A stretch of DNA of 64,000 nt from the NCBI GenBank assembly GCA_025766275.1, contig JAFKAC010000035.1, positions 496,001-560,000 on the forward strand, read 5' to 3'. Below the pieces are notes generated by a model. That model worked only from the letters and a program-made list of their open reading frames with translations, was not told the origin of the DNA and made no database searches. The position numbers were made by a program, and so were the translations under genes. Source of the DNA: Lactarius indigo. Lineage: Eukaryota > Basidiomycota > Agaricomycetes > Russulales > Russulaceae. Below, in pieces: positions 43,838 to 53,158 of this stretch; the first letter of the stretch is position 1, and each line of letters starts with the position of its first letter.

Positions 43838-44102
43838 GATGTTTGAACAAGTCTTGTAGCATTGGAAACCCATCTTTAAGAGCTCCTTTGCTCAACCCGA
43901 GAGGACCCATCAGACTGGTTGCCAACACAGCAGCATTTCCAGTATGGCAGAAGCACAGTGCTCGTTCTAATGCTGCAACCAATTTGACGTGCATGTGGCA
44001 AGGCGTTAGACCCTTGCATATTCTCTTCCTCTCCACGTCATAGATCAACTTGATGAGCAGTGTGATCGGGTATGAAACCCAATCATATAGCGATGGGAAT
44101 GC

Positions 44103-45009
44103 CTAGAATACATGTTGTTCTCTCTTCTATCAATTCTTCTATCATAGCGAGCATTGACTCACATTTGGCTTGAGCACAATTATATGCTGTTTGATTACTT
44201 TCTGGACATCTGGCTGTCTCCATACCCTCGCAAGAGGTAGTATGATCTTTTTGAATATAAACCTTTAATTGATTGGTCATGTGTTAGTTAGTCGTCATGG
44301 CAGTGGCACGTCTGGCGTACATTCCAGATGGTGATCTCAGAGCTCTTACGTCCACACTGTAGACTAGCTCAGCACAGCAGCATGTTGCACATAATGATCT
44401 GCCATCACTTCCATTGTTGATGGGCCACCTGACGGGCAGATTCCCTCATGACTCATGGGCCAACCGACATCGGCCGTTGCACTAGATTTTTCCAGAATTC
44501 ATGGGCCACCCGATGTCAGTTTAGAGTTCTTTTGCTCCAGAGAAATTTCTTGAAGTGGGAATAGTCAATAGAATACACATATGTCTAAATGTATCTGGAG
44601 ACTTAGATAACACATTGCAATGGGACTGGCTAGCATATGGAACATCAAACATTCCATGTAGTGACAACTACAGAAGCTATGCATTCCATATAATGGCCAG
44701 CATGGAACACTCACCTTCCATGTAGTGGCCAACATGGCAGCCAATGGATAGTGATGGCTTATGTAATTGATACCCCCAACTGACGGTGAGATTCTTTAAT
44801 AGTTCATACTCAGCCGGCGCTGGCCAACAGCGGAGATTCCACCATAATTGATAGTCCAGCTGATGCTGGCTGGGTCAAAGATAATCGGAAATCCATGCGG
44901 ATAGTTCCATGATAATGTAGGGTATCCAGAGATGCTCTTGAACTCAAATATTTGACTGGGTGAGCACTGTTTAGGTGTGTGGGATCATTGATCACCTGTT
45001 GAGATATGT
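44103..45009. other. Spacer between split gene and element B
   Basis: About 900 bases. The first 180 may include an exon of the split gene. Beyond that there are imperfect repeats of a phrase like catgggccac (44420-44510) and of catggaacat/cattccatgt (44630-44740). No coding potential is seen. Confidence 0.4.
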
Positions 45010-45498
45010 TGTCATGATTCGACTTGTACCCTTACTGTACCGGTTGCAACTATGGCGGTAAGGTAGATTAGTTGCGGACTTAGGTGATTACGATAGGAGA
45101 TTGCACACGATAGCTGACTGAGACCGAACGCCACTAATACTAGTAGTAGTAGTATTAGGGTTTGAGTTGTTTCTGCGACACGTTGGACGCTACCTTACAG
45201 TGACTCATAGCAGCGCTTGAAAGCCTGCTCTACATGTATTTAAACTGTCTTGTGAAGACCAAGATACGCCATCTTGGTCTTCTTGAATCGCCACTTGTTT
45301 CTCTTTCATTCGCGTCTTCACCTACAAGAAGTAGTCCGCCTTAGTCGTGACTAAAGTATTCAACTTGCCAGTGTACCTCCGCGTAATCACTGTGGCAAGG
45401 ACTTGGACCTCCACGCCTTCAAGCTAACGAGACTGTCATATCGCTAAGTTGTTACCGCTCCCGCGCTCAAGTCGAGCTAACGTTGTGGCAACGTTACA
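45010..45498 (+). repeat. 5' LTR of chromovirus B
   Basis: 489 bases, TGTCATG to GTTACA. It has TATTTAAA at 45237 and hairpin arms AAGACCAAGAT (45255-45265) and ATCTTGGTCTT (45271-45281). Confidence 0.95.
45237..45281 (+). promoter_or_regulatory. LTR core promoter and self-primer hairpin, copy B
   Basis: TATTTAAA at 45237-45244 precedes the predicted transcript start (45271) by 34 bases, the same distance as in copy A. The two 11-base arms pair perfectly around ACGCC. Confidence 0.6.
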
Positions 45499-45500
45499 TT

Positions 45501-45511
45501 AAGACCAAGAT
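45501..45511 (+). other. Self-primer binding site, copy B
   Basis: AAGACCAAGAT, two bases after the LTR, exactly complementary to 45271-45281. The flanking bases do not extend the match, so it is 11 bp, the length known for Tf1. Confidence 0.65.
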
Positions 45512-45517
45512 CTCACC

Positions 45518-47581
45518 GTGGCCGTAACAACAAGAGATCAGTGGACGAGCTTTCATCCTTATTCGCTCCCAAGAAGAGGAGAACGTAACGTCCCCACGCG
45601 CTTTCTACAAGCTGCTAGTTGGAGGGAAAGACAGGAAGAAACCGGATACTTTGTAGAGTTCAACGGACCAAGCAGGTTCCGACCAGTTGAGTTCAACTTC
45701 GACCACTTGTGCTGGACAGAAGTTACGTGGAACCCCATAGACTCCCAGTGGGACGTCATACGACCAGCGGGACCCAGATATCGTTGTGATATCGACGCCC
45801 GAGAACTCAATAGTCGAGCAGATTGGGGTCCCATCGACGGACAAGTACGAGAGCACTCTACCGGAGAAGTAGTATCAGAAGAGGAAGAGGAAGAGCAAAG
45901 CCAAGAAGAAAGTGAAGGACGAGAACCAAATCAAACCGAAACTAGTGGAGGAGCAATACAAGATCTCCTCATCGAACGAGCTGAGTCCGCGCATATTACA
46001 GAACCAGAGCCAATTCACATTCGCTCACCAGCCATTATGGCAACAATAACGCAAGCAATGGAAGAAGTTGTGATTGAAGAAGTGCGCGCAATACGAGAAG
46101 AGGCGAGAGAAATCCTCATGCCCATCAATCCTGAAACTGGCATACGAATGACCGCAGACGACGCCGCTATCTTTCGAGCTATAGGATCCGATCGAGGGGA
46201 CCCTCCGACAGGGCGACGACCTGCGGTGGAGCTCCCCCCCGGTGTGGGAGGACCAGGTGATGATCCACCGCCACCACCAGGAGGGGGTATCCCATTTGAC
46301 TTACGAAGGACCGAACCACCGCGAGGACCACCCGCCGGACCACCCGGGGGGGGCGGAGGCGGTGGAGGAGGCGGAGGTGGTGGAGGCGCCGGAGGGGGGC
46401 ATCACAACGAGAAACTGACCGGCGAGCCACCTTCTATTTTCGATGGGGACAGACTCAAAGTAGACCAATTCCTGACACAGTGGCACGTTTATTGGGGTAT
46501 GAATCTAGACGCCCCCATCATGCGCAACGACTACAGAAGATGCCTTCTGTTTCTTTCCTACATCAAAGGCGGAGCAGTCAGTGAATGGGTCCTGTCATTT
46601 CTGAACTGGCTCAATAGGCAAATACAACGAGGGATTGACCCCTACACTCGAGACCTGTGGGACGCCGTAGCCGACGGCTTTAGCCAGCGATTCGAGAATA
46701 CGCTAGAACGAGAGCAGGCGCAGGCAATACTGCGAAAAGGGTTCAGGATGATGGGAGAGGATATTGACAAGTACGTCAACAACTTCGAACAACTCGTGCG
46801 GAAAGCTCATTACCGCCTCAATGAACCACAAACAATCGACCTTTTCACATCGGGTCTACCTAAGGAACTGTTCAAAAATGCGTTCCAATTTGATGACCCA
46901 GTCACGTTTGATGATTGGAAGAGGGCCGTACTCAAACGGCAGAAGAATTACATCCATCTCAAAGCAAGACTTAACGAATACAAGAATACGACAACACAGC
47001 CGAAGAAGCAAAGCGGCAATGCAGGGTGGACACTTCCGCAAAACCTACCTCAAACCAACCCCTGGGCGATGGATACATCAGCTGATCGCGCCAGGGTAAG
47101 GCTCGCAGGATCAGAAGAAATCGACTTCAACAAAATGCCCCATCACGACTGGCCAACGCCGCCATTCCCACCACGAGGAGGACCGGGAGCTAGAGGGCGC
47201 GGCAGAGGAGGGTCCCGAAGGGACTTAAGGAACGTCCTCTGTTATAACTGTCACGCTCCGGGACACCTCTCACGAAACTGTCAACACCCCCGCGTTCAGA
47301 GGCAATGGCAAGCAACCCCATCAAGCAGCCGAATGACCGAGACATGGCCGCCCCAGTGGCCTGCTTCACAAGGCCCAGTATCGCAGTACGAACCCTCATT
47401 GCCAGGGTATGCAACACCGGCACCCAGCGCGACACCAGTGCCACAAATAAACGCGGCCGCAACGAAGACACCTGGAGAGCAGGCAAAGGAATGGCTTACG
47501 CAGGTGGCCAACAGTACGGATGAGGTGAAAGACCTCATACTTCAAGACCTGTGGGGAAAAGAGGGTTTTCGGGACGCCTGA
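45518..47581 (+). CDS. gag: Gag of chromovirus B
   Basis: 687 codons, open throughout, from GTG at 45518 to TGA at 47579. The first ATG in any frame after the predicted transcript start is in frame at 46037 (codon 174). Layout is as in copy A: conserved N-terminal part (FVEFNGPSRFRPVEFNFDHL), acidic stretch, polyglycine linker, capsid domain, and zinc knuckle CYNCHAPGHLSRNC. Differences from A and C are mainly at third codon positions upstream of that ATG as well, which argues that the N-terminal 173 codons are translated. Confidence 0.88.
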   Translation: MAVTTRDQWTSFHPYSLPRRGERNVPTRFLQAASWRERQEETGYFVEFNGPSRFRPVEFNFDHLCWTEVTWNPIDSQWDVIRPAGPRYRCDIDARELNSRADWGPIDGQVREHSTGEVVSEEEEEEQSQEESEGREPNQTETSGGAIQDLLIERAESAHITEPEPIHIRSPAIMATITQAMEEVVIEEVRAIREEAREILMPINPETGIRMTADDAAIFRAIGSDRGDPPTGRRPAVELPPGVGGPGDDPPPPPGGGIPFDLRRTEPPRGPPAGPPGGGGGGGGGGGGGGAGGGHHNEKLTGEPPSIFDGDRLKVDQFLTQWHVYWGMNLDAPIMRNDYRRCLLFLSYIKGGAVSEWVLSFLNWLNRQIQRGIDPYTRDLWDAVADGFSQRFENTLEREQAQAILRKGFRMMGEDIDKYVNNFEQLVRKAHYRLNEPQTIDLFTSGLPKELFKNAFQFDDPVTFDDWKRAVLKRQKNYIHLKARLNEYKNTTTQPKKQSGNAGWTLPQNLPQTNPWAMDTSADRARVRLAGSEEIDFNKMPHHDWPTPPFPPRGGPGARGRGRGGSRRDLRNVLCYNCHAPGHLSRNCQHPRVQRQWQATPSSSRMTETWPPQWPASQGPVSQYEPSLPGYATPAPSATPVPQINAAATKTPGEQAKEWLTQVANSTDEVKDLILQDLWGKEGFRDA
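47554..47569 (+). other. -1 ribosomal frameshift window, copy B
   Basis: Slippery heptamers G GGA AAA (47554-47560) and G GGT TTT (47563-47569) stand in the gag frame just before the gag stop; pol continues in the -1 frame. Confidence 0.6.
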
Positions 47582-50500
47582 ACCCATCAGTCTGGGTGAG
47601 GGCTCTTCAATGTAATTCTGTAATTGTGACAACACGCTATCGATCTATGTGAATTCCAGTAACTGTCCGTACGAATTACCAAACGACTGAAACAAATGCG
47701 CTGGTCGACTCCGGCGCAACCAACAACTTCATCCGACCCAGCCTGGCAAAACGGGCCTGTATCCCGACACAGCCGCTGGACACGCCCCGCAAGATATGGA
47801 ATATAGACAATACGGAAAACAAAGCTGGGTTAATCACTCATTACGTTAACCTGGAAGTGAAAACACGAGGACAGATAAAACAAATGACCTTTCTGGTCAC
47901 CGATCTTGGAAGCGAAGACATGGTGCTGGGTTATCCATGGCTAAGCGCGTTCGAACCAACAATCAGTTGGGCCACAGCCACTATGCACCCCGACATGCAG
48001 CCGGTAGTACTGGCAACTACAGAAGCGCTGCTATCAACAACGACCATTCGAGCCCTCATCGCGGCTGAAAAGGAAGACATTGTGCGGGAACTAGAAGAGG
48101 AGACGTTCGCTAAGGCCACAACCTCGACGGAGTTGGCCATACAAGCGAAACAACAACAGACGGCAGCAGTGCTCCCTCAAGAATACGCAATGTTTAGCAA
48201 ACTCTTTAACGAGCAAGCCTCGCACCGCTTTCCCCCGGCAAGACCGTGGGATCACGCGATAGACTTCAAACCATCTGCGCCGACCGCCATCGACTGCAAA
48301 ATCTACCCCATGACTCAAAAGGAAGAGGGCGAACTCAAGGAATTTCTAGAGGAGAAGCTAAAGCAGGGGTACTTGCGCCCTTCTATCTCCCCGTACGCAT
48401 CCTCCTTCTTCTTCATTAAAAAGAAGGACGGAAAACTACGCCCAGTACAGGACTATCAGGTCATCAACTCCCACACCATCCGAAACCAGTACCCGCTGCC
48501 ACTAATACAGGACCTTATCCGTGACCTCAGCAACGCCCATATCTACACGAAACTCGACATCCGATGGGGTTACAACAACATACGTATTCGCGACGGCGAT
48601 CAGGAAAAAGCAGCATTTAAAACCAAATTTGGCCTCTTCGAACCCACGGTCATGTTCTTCGGACTCACTAACTCCCCCGCCACCTTCCAGGCCATGATGA
48701 ACCACATCTATCGCGACATGATAGCGAAACACAAACGGCTGGGCACTACCATACGCGTCTACATGGACGATATTGGTATCGCCACTCACTTCGATCACGA
48801 TTTAACGGCCCATGTAGACGCTGTCTGCGATGTGTTACGCGTCGCGGAGGAGCACGACCTCTACTTCAAGCTCGAGAAATGCCTGTTCCATCAACCGCGG
48901 ATGGATTACCTGGGGGTAATCCTTGAAAGGGGGGTGACCCGAATGGACCCTGTAAAAGTCCAAGGTATCAAGGACTGGCCAACGCCGACAAAAGTCAAAG
49001 ACGTCCGTTCTTTCCTTGGTTTCTGCAACTTTTACAGACTCTTTATCCGCGGTTTTGCAACTCACGCCAAGCTGCTCACTAAACTAACACGAAAAGACGA
49101 AGAATGGCGGTGGACTGAAAAAGAAGATAAGGCGTTCAACACCCTAAAACATCTCGTAACAGAAGAACCGGTACTGGCACACCCCATTCTTCAGAATCCG
49201 TTTGAATTGGAAGTTGACGCCTTGGGCTACGCGGTGGGAGCCGTCTTACTACAAAAGAAATCTGACGGCAAGTGACACCCCATAGGTTACTACTCGGTGA
49301 CGCTTTCTGAAGCCGAAAGAAACTACAACATCTACGACCTAGAACTGCTCGCAATAGTCAAGGCCCTGAGGAATTGGCGACCACTTCTCGCAGGTGCCCC
49401 CCACAGGATTAAAATCTATTCGGACCACCTAAATCTACAGTACTGGAAGTCACCACAGAAGATCAGCAGACGAGTCACCAGGGAAGTACTCGAACTTTCT
49501 GAATACGACTTCGAGATTCATCACATTAAGGGAAAGAACAATGGGAGAGCAGATGCCCTGTCGAGACGACCGGACTACGACCAGGGAGTCGAAGACAACA
49601 GCAAAGTAGTGGTCCTACCTCCCAAAGTTTTTGTACGGACCCTCAACACCGCGCGCACCTTCATCGCGAACCCAAATCTACTGCAACCGCGCCACCAGCA
49701 GGACGAGGAGGGAATCAAGATATGGGTCGACCCTCATCACCTCAAGAAAATACAAGGAGAATGGTATAAGGACGGCAGGTTTGTGATCACAGGGCCCGCG
49801 TCGACTCAACGTGCACTAATACACGACCATCACGACTTACCAACACACGGCCATCCGGGAATTGCGAGAACTCAACGCATCCTGGAAAGACACTACTGGT
49901 GGCCGCGGCTCCGAAGAGACGTATACGAATACGTGCAAGGCTGCGCAGAATGTCAAAGGAATAAAGTCAACACGAGGCCTATACGAGCCGTGCTGCACCC
50001 CATCACGCCAATACTGGAAGCTATGCCGTTCCACACGGTGGCGGTAGACTTCATCACCAAACTTCCCGCTTCTAGGGGGAACGACAGCATACTGACTGTC
50101 ACGGATCATGACTGCAGCAAGGCCTCTATTTTCATCCCATGTCGAGAAGAGATTACCGCAGAAGAAGTGGCGGCTCTATATGTCGCCCAGGTGTTCAAAC
50201 GCTTCGGGCTGCCACGCAAGATAATAAGCGACCGCGACCCCCGCTTCACGTCCAAGTTTACCAGAGAAGTATGTCGCATTCTGGGAATCCAACAGAACAT
50301 ATCAACCGCGTATCATCCGCGCACTGATGGGCAGTCCGAACGAACTAACCAGTGGCTAGAACAGTACCTACGCTTCTGGGTGAATGAGCGGCAAGATAAC
50401 TGGGCAACTTATCTGCCGATCGCCGAGTTTGTGCACAACAACTGGCCACACGAACACACCAAAGAGTCGCCGTTCCAACTTCTGATGGGGTACAACCCAC

Positions 50501-51852
50501 AAGCAGATTGGACGGATAAGCCATCCCCCATTCCCCTCGCGACCGCGCGACTGACACAGCTAAAAGAAGCTAGAGACAACGCCCAACGCCTTATAAAGAA
50601 GGCGCAAGAGTCATGGGTACGCAACAGAGATACGCCCAAGTTTAGCATCAATGACCTCGTATGGCTTGAGGGCAAGCATCTTCGAACCAACCAGCCTACG
50701 GCGAAATTAGCGGCGCGACGCCACGGACCCTTTCGGGTGATACAGGTGATGTCCCCTTACAATTATCGATTGGAACTTCCCACGCAGTGGAGCATCCACC
50801 CAGTGTTTCACATTGATCTTCTCACCCCGTACAAACAAACTTCCTTACACGGGGAGAACTTCACACGACCACCGCCTGAACTGATAGACGGAGAAGAGGA
50901 ATACGAGGTCGAGGCCATTTTAGACACTTGGCATTTCGGCAGAGGAAGACGCCTCCAATATCTTATCAAGTGGAAGGGGTACCCAGACTCGGAGAATCAG
51001 TGGGTCAACAAGGATGACGTCTTTGCGCCGGAGGCACTCCGTCTGTATCAGGAAACACGGACCCACGGCAAAAGGGATAAAGCGGGAGTCACTCAGACAG
51101 AGGACAGTCATCCCCTCTTCCTTCGCTCAGCCATTACTCTTATGCCTACTTCCCCACTGCGACATGTCACACAAGCGCAGCTCCTCGACTCCCTCGCAGA
51201 AGACGCCCGCGCCCTCTTGGCTGAGGATGACGACACCAAAGTTCCCAACACTCAGCTCACACCATGGACGCCTCTTGCACCAGCAGAGGGGCCCATCACC
51301 GCACAAGAATGGATCAACGTCATCACCAGATTCCCAGACCCAACAACTACCCCTGACAACAACCAAGCCGTCGTCCACGTCTTCCGAAACGATCGCGGCG
51401 AGCGCGAACCCATCGCCGCTATCCCCCCAAGCGACGACCTCATCGGCGTTCGCGGAATTTTCCCGAGCAACGACCAGCATTCAAGCGCTGATGGAGTACG
51501 AGTTGGAGGGTTGGAAGAGGGTAGCAGCAGCGTGGCAGAAGGAGCAGTTGGACTCGGCAGCGGCCCGACTGAGGGAGATGCGCGAGCGACGGCAGCGATG
51601 GCGGCAGCTGAGGCTGGCCATGACGACAAAGATTATTACCCAGCGAGACACACCTTCCTTCGAACGAAACGCGACCCTGATAATCCCCTCATCACGCCCT
51701 GGCTCGTCCACTCCGACGGGTCCCCCATGTATCGAGGACGTGTGCGCGTGCCTGGCGCTGCCGATCACTGTCCGTTCACCGCCACCGAGGACCCCACGCA
51801 TGTCATTGCGCCTGAAGGGTTCCGGGCGAACCGACGACCCCATTACATTTGA
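47554..51852 (+). pseudogene. pol: Pol of chromovirus B, two nonsense codons
   Basis: One frame of about 1430 codons containing protease (VDSGATNNFIRP; the neighbour of the catalytic Asp-Ser-Gly is Asn instead of Asp in A and C), reverse transcriptase (YMDD at 48759-48770), RNase H, integrase (HDHHDLPTHGHPG, CAECQRNK, IISDRDPRFT, TDGQSERTNQW) and chromodomain (YLIKWKGYPDSENQW). It is interrupted by TGA at 47650-47652 and 49273-49275; both stand where A and C have, respectively, CAA/CGA and CGA. Without these the frame runs to TGA 51850. The final 200 codons overlap a conserved frame-2 ORF, reported separately. Confidence 0.92.
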
Positions 51853-51880
51853 TACCCCATCACCGGGCCAGACGGAGTAG
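51160..51880 (+). other. Conserved overlapping frame at pol 3' end
   Basis: In frame 2 a long ORF runs to TAG 51878-51880; an ATG near 51163 begins MSHKRSSSTPSQK. From about 51450 it encodes a strongly helical basic stretch (FSRATTSIQALMEYELEGW, RLREMRERRQRWRQLRLAM) and ends in RTDDPITFDTPSPGQTE. Comparing A and B from 51450 to 51690, I count four residue changes in this frame but about ten in the pol frame, with most base changes at its third positions. The true protein may switch frame here or a third ORF may exist. Confidence 0.5.
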
Positions 51881-52200
51881 AGAGGGACGCGTCACACGTC
51901 CAAATTATCGGAGGGGCGGATCCCCTCATATTGGGAGTCATACCGGGTTCACCACACGTCTATGGTAAGCCCTTTTACGCCGAACCCCACGTATCCGCCG
52001 CGCTCCGCCCCACGTATCCGCACGAGGACCTCGTCGTCTTCGAGGCGGACAAGATCACCGACCGCGCGCTCAATCGTATCAACGATGAGTCGCTCACCGC
52101 AGAGGTTACACACTTCCGCGCGGCCAGCTACGAGCTGGATCGACTTCGAGCGAGGGTGAGTCAACTCCGCGCTATGATCGAGTGCGCGCAGGACAACTGA
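51853..52200 (+). other. Coding-like tail downstream of pol, copy B
   Basis: The pol frame continues past TGA 51850 with protein-like sequence: SHVQIIGGADPLILGVIPG, HEDLVVFEADKITDRALNR and a coiled-coil segment (ASYELDRLRARVSQLRAMIE), then TGA at 52198, after which about 27 more codons look coding. There is no ATG. It may be the original C-terminus behind a stop shared by A and B, or the end of a separate ORF. Copy A has lost this part. Confidence 0.45.
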
Positions 52201-52307
52201 CGCGACGCCATCTATCGTTTGGAGCACGCCACCGCATTGGAGCGCATCGCTGACGAGCAGCGCGACTGGCCAGCTCGAGACTTTCGGTGAGCCTGGGGTC
52301 TCACGCT

Positions 52308-52321
52308 AAAAAGGGAGGTGA
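52308..52321 (+). other. Polypurine tract of chromovirus B
   Basis: AAAAAGGGAGGTGA abuts the 3' LTR, the expected primer site for plus-strand DNA synthesis. Confidence 0.75.
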
Positions 52322-52810
52322 TGTCACGATTCGACTTGTACCCTTACTGTACCGGTTGCAACTACGGTGGTAAGGTAGATTAGTTGCGGACTTAGGTGAT
52401 TACGATAGGAGATTGCACACGATAGCTGACTGAGACCGAACGCCACTAATACTAGTAGTAGTAGTATTAGGGTTTGAGTTGTTTCTGCGACACGTTGGAC
52501 GCTACCTTACAGTGACTCATAGCAGCGCTTGAAAGCCTGCTCTACATGTATTTAAACTGTCTTGTGAAGACCAAGATACGCCATCTTGGTCTTCTTGAAT
52601 CGCCACTTGTTTCTCTTTCATTCGCGTCTTCACCTACAAGAAGTAGTCCGCCTTAGTCGTGACTAAAGTATTCAACTTGCCAGTGTACCTCCGCGTAATC
52701 ACTGCGGCAAGGACTTGGACCTCCGCGCCTTCAAGCTAATGAGACTGTCATATCGCTAAGTTGTTACTGCTCCCGCGCTCAAGTCGAGCTAACGTTGTGG
52801 CAACGTTACA
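52322..52810 (+). repeat. 3' LTR of chromovirus B
   Basis: 489 bases, TGTCACG to GTTACA, followed by the duplication TATGT. It differs from the 5' LTR by a handful of C/T and G/A changes. Confidence 0.95.
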
Positions 52811-53158
52811 TATGTACAGCAAATTGCATACATATCAGACAACTACAATTATATTGGACAAGTAATGAACATCTGATCACAAGTCAATATATAATGATAG
52901 ATGATCAGTGTTGGGGGAAATAGCTAATAACTAATAGTTCATACTCAGAATATACATGTTGGGAAATCTGCTGTAATGATAGTCCAACAGCATTGCCCAA
53001 AAGCGGACCTCCGCTTAATTCCTGTCACAGGCAAATGGATATATATGAGAGGGGATCAGGGGGTTCGAGAAAAGCCATTCATTTCATTTGCAAGAACCAA
53101 ACACTTATGTCAATTGATATGTACTATAGGAGGAATACATGAATCAGGACAAGCAATC
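52811..53158. other. Spacer between element B and KDZ relic
   Basis: About 350 AT-rich bases with no coding potential. It shares the phrase taatagttcatactcag with the left flank of element B (near 44800), so B may sit between related repeats. Confidence 0.35.

Larger units (their letters stand above)
36846..44102 (-). pseudogene. Unknown gene fragment split by copia
   Basis: Removing the copia element and one copy of its GATGT duplication leaves 405 bases (43838-44102 and 36846-36985), an uninterrupted minus-strand frame of 134 codons plus TAA. It begins after a possible acceptor TTCTAG (44103) with AFPSLYDWVSYPI and contains KLIYDVERKRICKGLTPCH, ALERALCFCHTGNAAVLATS and QKWPLKNGYPAMAS. Conserved-looking Cys/His residues and hydrophobic segments suggest a real protein domain, but I do not recognise the family; many such ORFs in these fungi come from transposons. 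An upstream minus-strand frame (44083-44280) may be the preceding exon. Confidence 0.6.
45010..52810 (+). mobile_element. Ty3/gypsy chromovirus copy B, complete
   Basis: 7801 bases with two 489-base LTRs (45010-45498 and 52322-52810) and a target duplication TATGT on both sides (45005-45009 and 52811-52815). It carries primer-binding site, gag, frameshift window, pol and polypurine tract in order. The LTRs differ at about seven positions, nearly all transitions. Two nonsense codons in pol (47650 and 49273) make this copy non-autonomous. Integrase with a C-terminal chromodomain places it in the chromoviruses. Confidence 0.96.
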
